Source: Synechococcus sp. WH 7805 (GTDB lineage: Bacteria; Cyanobacteriota; Cyanobacteriia; PCC-6307; Cyanobiaceae). From it: DNA of 64,000 nt. The stretch is taken from contig NZ_CH724168.1 in the NCBI RefSeq assembly GCF_000153285.1, positions 765,854 to 829,853 on the forward strand, in the 5' to 3' direction. Below the pieces are notes generated by a model. The model did no database searches. It was not told the origin of the DNA and saw nothing but the letters and a program-made list of their open reading frames with translations. Numbering within the stretch: the stretch's first letter is position 1; every line of letters starts with the position of its first letter. Shown here piece by piece: positions 44,207 through 51,855 of this stretch. Made by a program: the position numbers and the translations under genes.

Positions 44207-45225
44207 TGAGTCGCGGACGCGAACTGCTGCGCTACGTCAGCACGCGCCTTGCCCTGGCGCCGGTCATGCTTTGGTTGATTTCCTCCTTGGTGTTCCTGCT
44301 TCTGAGGGTCGCTCCTGGCGATCCGGTGGATGCCGTTCTGGGAAGCCGCGCACCTGAGGCCGTCAAGGCTGAGCTACGCGCCCAGCTCGGCCTTGATCAG
44401 TCCCTGGGCAAGCAGTATTTCGATTTTCTCTGGGGCCTTGTGCATGGCGATCTGGGCATGGCGTTGATCGATGAAAAGCCTGTGACCGAGATCATCAGCA
44501 GGGCCCTTCCCGCCAGTCTGGAGCTGAGTGTCACCGCTCTGGTGGTGGCTGCAGTGGTCGGACTCTCCGTGGGATTTACAGCCATCGCCCGATCCGAAGG
44601 ACGCCTGGATCTTGCCGGACGTTTTTATGGAATCGGCACCTACGCACTGCCGCCATTCTGGGTGGCCATGCTGGCCCAGCTTCTCTTCGCGGTGATGCTC
44701 GGCTGGTTACCCGTAGGGGGTCGTTTTCCCCCTGGAATGCTCCCTCCAGAGGGAAGCGGCTTTCTGATTGCCGACAGCTTGTTCAGCGGAAATTGGCAAG
44801 CCCTTCAGGGCAGCCTGCGACACCTTGTACTCCCAGCCTGCACATTGGGGCTGCTCCTGAGTGGAGTGTTTACGAATGCACTTCGCCTGAATCTCAATCG
44901 AACCCTTCGCTCCGATTACGTAGAAGCCGCACGCAGTCGCGGGCTGAATGAAACGCAAGTGGTGCTCAGGCATGCACTACCCAATGCGCTGCTCCCAGTT
45001 TTGACCATCGCCGGCATCACCGTGGCTTCGTTGATCGGCGGTGCGCTGCTGATTGAAGTGACATTTTCGTGGCCCGGCATCGCCCTGCGTTTGCAGGAGA
45101 GCATCAACCAACGTGACTACCCCGTTGTGCAGGGAATCGTGGTGGTGGTGGCCTCTCTAGTCGTCCTGGTGAGTGTGGCGGTGGATCTGCTGGTGGCACT
45201 TCTCGATCCAAGGGTGCGCTACTAG
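44206..45225 (+). CDS. ABC transporter permease, DppB/OppB type
   Basis: 339 residues, six membrane segments. N-terminal family motif LLRVAPGDPVDAVLG near residues 30-44, a large second loop, and the ATPase-contacting EAA loop SDYVEAARSRGLNETQVVLRHALPN near 240-262. It pairs with the upstream binding protein. The second permease (DppC type) and ATPases that a full importer needs are absent from this locus and must be encoded elsewhere. Confidence 0.9.
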   Translation: MSRGRELLRYVSTRLALAPVMLWLISSLVFLLLRVAPGDPVDAVLGSRAPEAVKAELRAQLGLDQSLGKQYFDFLWGLVHGDLGMALIDEKPVTEIISRALPASLELSVTALVVAAVVGLSVGFTAIARSEGRLDLAGRFYGIGTYALPPFWVAMLAQLLFAVMLGWLPVGGRFPPGMLPPEGSGFLIADSLFSGNWQALQGSLRHLVLPACTLGLLLSGVFTNALRLNLNRTLRSDYVEAARSRGLNETQVVLRHALPNALLPVLTIAGITVASLIGGALLIEVTFSWPGIALRLQESINQRDYPVVQGIVVVVASLVVLVSVAVDLLVALLDPRVRY

Positions 45226-45240
45226 CCAACCGATGCAGCG

Positions 45241-46875
45241 TCAATCGAGCAAACGCGTGGCTGCCCCCTGATTCAACCGATAAAGATGCAGGGAACCCAC
45301 CTGGACATGTTCGGCGTCTCTCTCTCCTGGCTTCACCATGCGACCGGTTTCCAACCTGTCGAGAAAGCGCAGGATTTCCTGTTCCAGCAAAGCCTGAACC
45401 TGAAGCGGCTGCACACCGACGAGCTCCTCCCCAAGCTGGAACAGATCTTGCCCCTGACTGCCGCTCTGACCCTCCACACGCACCGGGGAAAAATGACTGG
45501 CTCCTTCCACCAGCACCACGCGCGTCCCAGGGTTGGGCGGCAAGGCCCGCAAAAGACCCAACTGTTCGCTGATGGGAGGTGTGATCAGGTCCAAGGAACC
45601 ACCGCTGAGCAATACGGGCACATCGCTGGCAACGGCCACGTTCTTTGGCCAGAGCAGGCTGCCGAAACTGTTGAGACCCACGACACCCGCCAGCGAGGGA
45701 GGGGGGACAACAGACGGCAGAGACACATCCTGGATCTGGCATTGCAGAAGGCGGGAGAGATTGCTGAGTGGCAGATCATCCAGCGCCCTTTGGCAGCGAA
45801 GGCCCAGGCCAGGCTCAGGCTGCGCTCCACTTGCCAGTAGAGCCGTCAGAGCACCAAGGGAATGCCCCAAAAGCACCAGTTGATCGCCCGAGAGTGGTAG
45901 CTCTCCCCTCTCGAAAGCCGAGAGCACTTCCTGAAGATCTTGCAGACGTTCCGGAAGCACTTCGGCGCCTGGTGGAGGACGCCGCCCCTCCAAGAGGGCC
46001 TGTACAGCGACGGCATCACTTCCCGGGTGCTCCAACACGACCACTGGCCAGCCGTTGCGGCTGAGAGCACGCCCTAACCAGCCGAAGTGATCAGGGCTTC
46101 CGCCCAACCCCGGCATCAGCACCAGCCAGGACCTGCGTACCAATTCGACCGAAGTGTCGGGCAACCACAACTGCAGTTGAAGAGCACGCTCGCGGTGGGG
46201 CACTGGCAGAGCCCAACGCTCGAACCGCGCATCGGCGAACGCTGACGATTGAGTGGCTTGTACCAAGCGTCGCTGAGACACAGGCTCGCGGCCAAGACGC
46301 TCCACCAACGAAAGTTGACGCTCGAGTTGCAGGCGCCAACTGGCCGCTACATCCAGCAGCGCATCGAGATCAAGACGAACCTTCTGGGCCGGGAGAGCCT
46401 CTAGTAACTCAAGCGTGGTCACCTCCGGGCGCTCCTCAAGAAGCCGCTCAAGGGTGGCCTGAACCGTCACACCTGTCGTTTCGTTATCCACCTGCACCAG
46501 ATCACCCACCTGATCCAACAGCTGGCGACCTGCCCAGCTGTTGAGGATCTGGCGCGTCATGCTGCTGTCATTGATCAGGGGTGCTTGAAGCAGATCGATC
46601 ACCCCTGACCTGCTTTGCTCTTCCAGCAGGTTGAACCAGACGCCCAGCTCAGAAGAACGCGTCCCTCCACTGCGAACCCAGACACTCAAATCGTCGATGG
46701 AAATCGGCAACGCCATCCCGTCAAGACGAACCTCCAGCTCACTGGCTGCATGTCCTGGTCGCGGAGGGGCAGCCCAGAGCAGCAGACTGCTCATGAATCC
46801 CGCAGCAATCAGTCGTCCTGTTAAGCGTCCTCCCAAGGCCAAGGCCAATTCTCTGGTGGAGCCAGTTTCCCGCAT
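45241..46875 (-). CDS. DUF1400 / alpha-beta hydrolase protein, exported
   Basis: 544 residues from ATG 46875 (ATG 46896 would overlap the divergent MFS start). A signal peptide ends near HAASE. The N-terminal DUF1400 domain (about 45-170) includes ELGVWFNLLEEQSRSGVIDL. An alpha/beta hydrolase domain follows with LVLMPGLGGSPDHFGWLGR near 250, the nucleophile Ser in LLGHSLGALTALLASG near 335 and the catalytic His in VEGASHFSP near 465. A cyanobacterial architecture with unknown substrate; periplasmic or lumenal esterase or lipase-like activity is inferred. Confidence 0.85.
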   Translation of the reverse strand: MRETGSTRELALALGGRLTGRLIAAGFMSSLLLWAAPPRPGHAASELEVRLDGMALPISIDDLSVWVRSGGTRSSELGVWFNLLEEQSRSGVIDLLQAPLINDSSMTRQILNSWAGRQLLDQVGDLVQVDNETTGVTVQATLERLLEERPEVTTLELLEALPAQKVRLDLDALLDVAASWRLQLERQLSLVERLGREPVSQRRLVQATQSSAFADARFERWALPVPHRERALQLQLWLPDTSVELVRRSWLVLMPGLGGSPDHFGWLGRALSRNGWPVVVLEHPGSDAVAVQALLEGRRPPPGAEVLPERLQDLQEVLSAFERGELPLSGDQLVLLGHSLGALTALLASGAQPEPGLGLRCQRALDDLPLSNLSRLLQCQIQDVSLPSVVPPPSLAGVVGLNSFGSLLWPKNVAVASDVPVLLSGGSLDLITPPISEQLGLLRALPPNPGTRVVLVEGASHFSPVRVEGQSGSQGQDLFQLGEELVGVQPLQVQALLEQEILRFLDRLETGRMVKPGERDAEHVQVGSLHLYRLNQGAATRLLD

Positions 46876-46886
46876 CTCTGCAGGAA

Positions 46887-48131
46887 GTGGCGTCAATCCG
46901 GTTGCTGGCTTCTCTCGGCGCAGGAGGGGTCATCTACATGACACCGATCGTGTTCCATCAAGCCAGCTTCTCCGCCAGTCAAGTCGGCCAGGGACTGGCA
47001 GCTTCGGCACTGATCGGCACGGCGGCACGGCTGATGAGTGGAGTGCTTCTCGATCGAGGCCTGTCCTGTTCCTGGCCAGTCCGTATTGCAGCTGTTCTGG
47101 CTCTTCTTGCTGATCTCGTGCTGTTCCAGGCCCAAGGTTTCAGCGGATACCTGGCCGGTCAGTTGTTGATTGGAGTAGCGGCAGGTTTCTATTTTCCAGC
47201 GATTGAACTGGCTGTTCCCCTGAGTTGTACGGGATTTAACTCCAGTCGCGGGTATGCCCTCGCCCGCAGTGCCGACGCCCTCGGCGTCGCCATCGGAGCC
47301 CTGATCGGTGCGGCGTTGACCGCTTTGGGGCTGATCCGTGTGGTGTATCTGGTGGAGGCAGCGGCCGTGATCCTGATGCTGGTAGTGCTCAGCCTGCGCC
47401 CCCTTCCGGATGGCCGCGCCGCCCTGCTGCATCCCACCGTTGAAGACTCAACCAACACAGATCTGGCTTCTGAAGGCTGGCATTGGCTACCCCCTCTGGT
47501 CCCGGTGCTGGCGGTGAGCATTGTGGCCACTGGCATCATCGCGCTCATGCAGAGCGCGCTCCCCCTGGATCTGGTGCGCGGCGGCCTGGCCAGAGCACCT
47601 CTGAGTGAAGCCTGGAGCGGCACACTGATCGCCCTACAGCTGGCACTTCTCGTGACGCTGCAATGGCCTGTCGGCAACTGGGTCTCACGCCACAGTCTCC
47701 GATTCGGGCTTGGAATTGGGCTCGGGGGTTTTGTGTTGGGATGCGTTTTGTTAGCCGCTTCCGCTCTCTGGAGTGGAGGAATCGCACTCATTGCGCTGGC
47801 CATGCTGCCGATTGCCTTTGGAGAAGCCGCCTTCCTTCCCACAGCCGCCGAAGCGATGGTGGAGGAAACACCCCTTCAGCATCGAGGCCTGGCTATGGCA
47901 CTGTTCTCCCAGTGTTTTGCCATCAGCGCCACTGGAGCTCCTCTGATGGCGGGGTTTCTGCTTGATCAGCAGGGCCATGGCCTGCTGCTCTGGGTCTTGA
48001 TGGGCTCGCTTTGTTTGCTGATGGTGCCGCTGCTGAAAACGGTGAGGCCCCGCTATACCCCAGGTTTAAGCGCCATTCCCCTGGAACAATCCAACAATGT
48101 CTCGAGCCCGAGAACTGCTCCGCTCCGTTAA
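46887..48131 (+). CDS. Major facilitator superfamily transporter
   Basis: 414 residues with twelve hydrophobic segments and a mid-protein basic loop. Start at GTG 46887, needed for the first helix (LLASLGAGGVIYMTPIVFH). The loop-2 signature appears as ALIGTAARLMSGVLLDRG near residues 42-59, and the second half repeats it as GNWVSRHSLRFGLGIGLG. Substrate unknown. Its end overlaps the Coq4-family gene by 35 bases, suggesting co-expression. Confidence 0.87.
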   Translation: MASIRLLASLGAGGVIYMTPIVFHQASFSASQVGQGLAASALIGTAARLMSGVLLDRGLSCSWPVRIAAVLALLADLVLFQAQGFSGYLAGQLLIGVAAGFYFPAIELAVPLSCTGFNSSRGYALARSADALGVAIGALIGAALTALGLIRVVYLVEAAAVILMLVVLSLRPLPDGRAALLHPTVEDSTNTDLASEGWHWLPPLVPVLAVSIVATGIIALMQSALPLDLVRGGLARAPLSEAWSGTLIALQLALLVTLQWPVGNWVSRHSLRFGLGIGLGGFVLGCVLLAASALWSGGIALIALAMLPIAFGEAAFLPTAAEAMVEETPLQHRGLAMALFSQCFAISATGAPLMAGFLLDQQGHGLLLWVLMGSLCLLMVPLLKTVRPRYTPGLSAIPLEQSNNVSSPRTAPLR

Positions 48132-48774
48132 GAATCTGTCGATCATCCGTGAGATGGCCGCCACCGACGGTGGCCTCCAGAGCGTCGGGGATTTGGTCGA
48201 CAACTTCATCGACAGCGAGGCGATGGCCATCTGTGTGGAACGTTTCAAGGCCTTGCCGGGAGGTGCGGACATGGTCGAGCAGCGCTATCCCCCCTTCCAG
48301 CCAGACCTTTCTGCGCTGGAGGCGCTCCCAAAAGGAAGCCTAGGCCAGGCCTACGCGGGCATGATCCGCAAGCTCAACTACGACCCCGACTTTTTCCGAC
48401 CTAGAGACACCAGCAGTGAAGCGCTTTGGCTGACCCAGCGGATCGCCACCACCCACGATCTCCATCACGTGATCGGCGGGTTCAACACCCAGGCTGCTGG
48501 CGAATCGGGTGTGCTGGCCATCACGGCAACGCAGATCGGCTTTCCTGCCTACGTGCTCATCAATACCTTGGCGTCCTTCCGCGCCTTCCGCTTCGCCCCG
48601 GCAGAGCTGGCCGGCGTCAGCCGGGGCATTGCCTTCGGCAACCGCATCGGACTTGAAGCGAAGCCCCTGGTGCTGCAGCGCTGGGAAGAAGCCTGGGACA
48701 AGCCCCTGCGTCAGTGGAGGCAGGAACTCGGTGTTCACAGTGCGGAAAGCGAAGCGTTCGGTGCGGTGTACTAA
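48097..48774 (+). CDS. Coq4 family protein
   Basis: 225 residues with the Coq4 metal motif HDxxHx11E seen as TTHDLHHVIGGFNTQAAGE near residues 119-137. The helical N-terminus contains IDSEAMAICVERF. In eukaryotes and proteobacteria COQ4 acts in ubiquinone synthesis. Cyanobacteria make plastoquinone and phylloquinone, not ubiquinone, so the substrate here must differ or be a related prenyl-quinone. Start ATG 48097 lies 35 bases inside the MFS gene. Confidence 0.88.
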   Translation: MSRARELLRSVKNLSIIREMAATDGGLQSVGDLVDNFIDSEAMAICVERFKALPGGADMVEQRYPPFQPDLSALEALPKGSLGQAYAGMIRKLNYDPDFFRPRDTSSEALWLTQRIATTHDLHHVIGGFNTQAAGESGVLAITATQIGFPAYVLINTLASFRAFRFAPAELAGVSRGIAFGNRIGLEAKPLVLQRWEEAWDKPLRQWRQELGVHSAESEAFGAVY

Positions 48775-49040
48775 CGCTCTCCGCGCAGGAAGCGGTGGCG
48801 GATCTTCTTCTGCAGCACGAAGGCCGCAGGAATGAACGTGAGGCCATTGGCCACGATCAAAGGACCATTCCCTGTGAGGCATCCGAACACCCCCCAGATC
48901 GCCACACCACTGGTGAACAGGCCATACATCGAAAGCGAAATGGATCGCGTGTCATCCAGACGCAGTGTCTTGATCGCCTGAGGGAAGAAGCTGATGGTGG
49001 TTAGGGCTGCAGCTGTATAACCGATCGCATCCACATCCAT
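48771..49040 (-). CDS. SemiSWEET family transporter
   Basis: 89 residues with three membrane helices. The first carries the PQ-loop motif ISFFPQAIKTLR near residues 17-28, as in bacterial SemiSWEETs, which dimerise to make a sugar channel. The third helix is GPLIVANGLTFIPAAFVLQ. Sugar transport is assumed from the family. Stop overlaps the Coq4-family stop by four bases (convergent). Confidence 0.88.
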   Translation of the reverse strand: MDVDAIGYTAAALTTISFFPQAIKTLRLDDTRSISLSMYGLFTSGVAIWGVFGCLTGNGPLIVANGLTFIPAAFVLQKKIRHRFLRGER

Positions 49041-49091
49041 GGCATGAGGGATCGGCGAGATCCATAAACTGCCGCCAGTCTTGCCAAAGCC

Positions 49092-49460
49092 ATGGCGTTC
49101 TCTCGCTCAACCGTGCAAATCCTGGCGGGGGCATCGAGCGCACTCGCGCTGCTGGCCTGCAGCATCGGGGAGCTTGTTCAACCCGTTCAAGCATCCGAAA
49201 CCCGGCAGGCTCTGGTGGGATTGGCCGCCTACGCCGAATGCAAGGTTTTAAACAGTGGCTACAGCCGGGCAAGGGCACAGGCGATCGTGCAGAGCGGTAT
49301 CAAAACCAATGGATGGCAGCAACAGGCTGAATGGTTGAAATCGCCGCAAGCCATCCGTGTCGTGGCACTCACCAGCGAAGCCATGAACCAAACCTGCGAT
49401 GACTTTGATCAGAACAGCCCTGACTTCATCCCAGCGATGAAGGCCCTCGATGCGCTGTGA
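49092..49460 (+). CDS. Secreted small hypothetical protein
   Basis: 122 residues from ATG 49092 with a signal peptide (cleavage near VQASE, residue 36). The mature helical domain has two cysteines (AAYAECKVLN and NQTCDDF) that could bond. A short CaM-like DFDQNSPDF follows. No family recognised. Divergent from the SemiSWEET gene by 51 bases and convergent to ychF. Confidence 0.65.
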   Translation: MAFSRSTVQILAGASSALALLACSIGELVQPVQASETRQALVGLAAYAECKVLNSGYSRARAQAIVQSGIKTNGWQQQAEWLKSPQAIRVVALTSEAMNQTCDDFDQNSPDFIPAMKALDAL

Positions 49461-49478
49461 ACGAAGCGCTGAACGTGA

Positions 49479-50570
49479 TTACACGTTGAACAAAAACTCC
49501 ATCACATCTCCCTCATCCACGACATACTCCTTCCCCTCACTACGGAGCCAACCCTTATTTCGCGCTTCAACCAGAGACCCGGCCTCGAGCAATTTGTCGG
49601 TGCTGATGGTCTGGGCGCGGATGAAACCCCTCTCAAAATCAGTGTGTATCACCCCGGCGGCCTGGGGAGCAGTCATTCCGGCCTTGAAGGTCCAAGCCCG
49701 TGTTTCCTTCTCACCGGTGGTGAAGTAGGTGCGAAGGCCGAGAAGCCGATAGGTAGCCCTGATCAGACTCTGCAGACCACCCTCAGTCACACCCAGACCA
49801 TCGAGATAGTCCTGACGTTCTTCATCACCGAGCTCAACCAGTTCAGCTTCCACCTGGGCAGAGATGCGCACGGTTTCCGCGCCCTCCTTTGCCGCTAGGG
49901 CAACAATTTCCTCACAAAACGCGTTTCCGGCTGCCAGATCGTCCTCGCTCACATTGGTGGCATAAATGATTGGCTTGGCCGTGAGCAAGCCCAGCGGTTT
50001 CACCATCAGAGCCTCCTCATCACTGAGCTCCACACTGCGTGCGGCACCACCCTGCTCAAGCACCACTTGAATGCGTTCGAGAGCCGCATCCTCAACCTGG
50101 GCCTCCTTGCTGGTACGCACTTGTTTCTTGAGGCGCTCCCGCCGCTTCTCAATCTGCGACAGGTCCGCCAAGCCGAGCTCAAGATTGATCACCTCGGCAT
50201 CTCGGGCCGGGCCGACCGCACCAGACACGTGGATCACATCGTCGTCTTCAAAACAGCGGATCACGTGAACGATCGCGTCCACTTCACGGATGTTGGCAAG
50301 GAACTTGTTGCCCAGTCCTTCTCCTTGGCTGGCGCCTTTCACAAGCCCAGCGATGTCTACGAACTCCATCCGCGTGGGAATGATTTCAGCACTGCTGCTG
50401 AGATCGGACAGCAACTGCAACCTGGAATCAGGCACGGCCACCGTGCCGACATTGGGCTCGATGGTGCAGAACGGGAAATTGGCCGCCTGTGCCTGAGCGT
50501 TGGCCACCAAGGCATTGAAAAGAGTGGATTTGCCCACGTTGGGCAACCCGACGATTCCGGCTTTAAGCAT
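49479..50570 (-). CDS. ychF: Redox-regulated ATPase YchF (OBG family)
   Basis: 363 residues from ATG 50570. P-loop GLPNVGKSTLFNAL near residues 8-21, NFPFCTIEPNVGTVAVPD, switch II FVDIAGLVKGASQGEGLGNKFL near 68-89, a coiled-coil arm near 125-165, and the C-terminal TGS domain ending VVDEGDVMEFLFNV. YchF binds ATP in preference to GTP and associates with ribosomes, with a role in translation under stress. The open frame continues upstream, but composition changes and MLKAGIVG is the standard start. Confidence 0.95.
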   Translation of the reverse strand: MLKAGIVGLPNVGKSTLFNALVANAQAQAANFPFCTIEPNVGTVAVPDSRLQLLSDLSSSAEIIPTRMEFVDIAGLVKGASQGEGLGNKFLANIREVDAIVHVIRCFEDDDVIHVSGAVGPARDAEVINLELGLADLSQIEKRRERLKKQVRTSKEAQVEDAALERIQVVLEQGGAARSVELSDEEALMVKPLGLLTAKPIIYATNVSEDDLAAGNAFCEEIVALAAKEGAETVRISAQVEAELVELGDEERQDYLDGLGVTEGGLQSLIRATYRLLGLRTYFTTGEKETRAWTFKAGMTAPQAAGVIHTDFERGFIRAQTISTDKLLEAGSLVEARNKGWLRSEGKEYVVDEGDVMEFLFNV

Positions 50571-50655
50571 GCCGTGAAATCTATCGTCAGTGGTTCTTTT
50601 TACCCAGTCATGGCGCTTACGCGCGAGAATGCGTAAAGAATCATGTTCGGCGTCG

Positions 50656-51831
50656 ATGGGGAGCCAAAAAAGCGAGACCTCCGAAGGGGCCACGCAAGAA
50701 GCCCTCAGGTCGCTCACCCGACTGAGCGGGATCAAACGCAGACGATGGAGATTGATCGCAGCCACTGCAGCCGTTCTTGTACTGAGCGGCGGTGCTCTGC
50801 TTTGGATCAAGGGGTCTGGATCCGGAAGGGAGAACAAACTTGCGAATTACACCGCCACGGCTGAACGGGGAACCCTTCCAGGTGTGATTACTGCCAGTGG
50901 TGAACTCGAAGCGATTCGACGCGTGAACGTGAGCCCAAAGCGTCAGGGCCTGCTGGATGCACTTTTTGTCGATGAAGGCGATGCCGTCACCAAAGGACAG
51001 GTGCTGGCCCGCATGGAGATCGGAGACTTCACTGATCGCAAGGACGAGCTCTCGGCCCTCGAGCGCCAGGCACGGGCGGACTACGAGGCAAAACGGGCCG
51101 ATTACCTCCGCTACAGAAAACTCAAGGACAGTGGAGCGATCAGTGCATCTGATCTTGACGGTTTCCGCGCAGCGTTCCTGAGCAGCAAGGAAGCTTTGGC
51201 CGCAGCCAGGGAGCGCATTCAGCAGCGTGACGTGGAAGGAAGTGAACTTCTCATCCGAGCCCCCTTCAGCGGGGTGATCACCGAGCGATTCGCCGAACCG
51301 GGTGCCTTCGTGACTCCCACCACCACCGCCTCAGCGAATGCCGGAGCCACCAGTGCATCCATCGTTGAGCTCTCCGAAGGTCTTGAAGTGGTGGCGAAGG
51401 TGCCTGAAAACGACATCGGTCGGATTCTGGTCGGCCAAAACGCGAGCGTCCGTGTGGATGCCTTCCCCGATCAGCGCTTCCCTGCACGGGTCAGGGATAT
51501 CGCTCCGCGGGCAGAGAAAACCGACAACGTGATCTCCTTTGAAGTGGAGTTGACCCTGATCGATCCTCCGCCGACCCTGCGCATCGGCATGACGGTGGAC
51601 GTGGATTTCCAGACCGGTCGGACCGCTGAGAGCACCCTGGTGCCCACCGTGGCGATCGTGACGGAGAACGGCCAGCCCGGTGTTCTCCTCGTTGGCAAAG
51701 ACAGCCAGCCCCGCTTCCAGGTGGTGGAACTGGGCTCCAGCAGCGGCAGCCAGAGTGCGATTCTCTCGGGGGTGAAACCCGGCTCAAAGGTATTCATCGA
51801 CCTTCCGCCTTGGGCGAAGAAGCGCGACTGA
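50656..51831 (+). CDS. Periplasmic adaptor (membrane fusion) protein, HlyD/MacA type
   Basis: 391 residues from ATG 50656. One N-terminal membrane helix (LIAATAAVLVLSGGALLWI, about 32-50) is followed by a lipoyl half-motif GTLPGVITASGELEAIRRVNV, a helical hairpin (DRKDELSALERQARADYEAK ... EALAAARERIQ, about 120-195), the second lipoyl half LLIRAPFSGVITERFAEPG, and a beta-barrel plus membrane-proximal domain. Partner of an ABC or RND exporter; no transporter is adjacent, so the substrate is unknown. polA follows after 24 bases. Confidence 0.87.
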   Translation: MGSQKSETSEGATQEALRSLTRLSGIKRRRWRLIAATAAVLVLSGGALLWIKGSGSGRENKLANYTATAERGTLPGVITASGELEAIRRVNVSPKRQGLLDALFVDEGDAVTKGQVLARMEIGDFTDRKDELSALERQARADYEAKRADYLRYRKLKDSGAISASDLDGFRAAFLSSKEALAAARERIQQRDVEGSELLIRAPFSGVITERFAEPGAFVTPTTTASANAGATSASIVELSEGLEVVAKVPENDIGRILVGQNASVRVDAFPDQRFPARVRDIAPRAEKTDNVISFEVELTLIDPPPTLRIGMTVDVDFQTGRTAESTLVPTVAIVTENGQPGVLLVGKDSQPRFQVVELGSSSGSQSAILSGVKPGSKVFIDLPPWAKKRD

Positions 51832-51855
51832 TCGAGATCCGACCTGCCCGAATCC

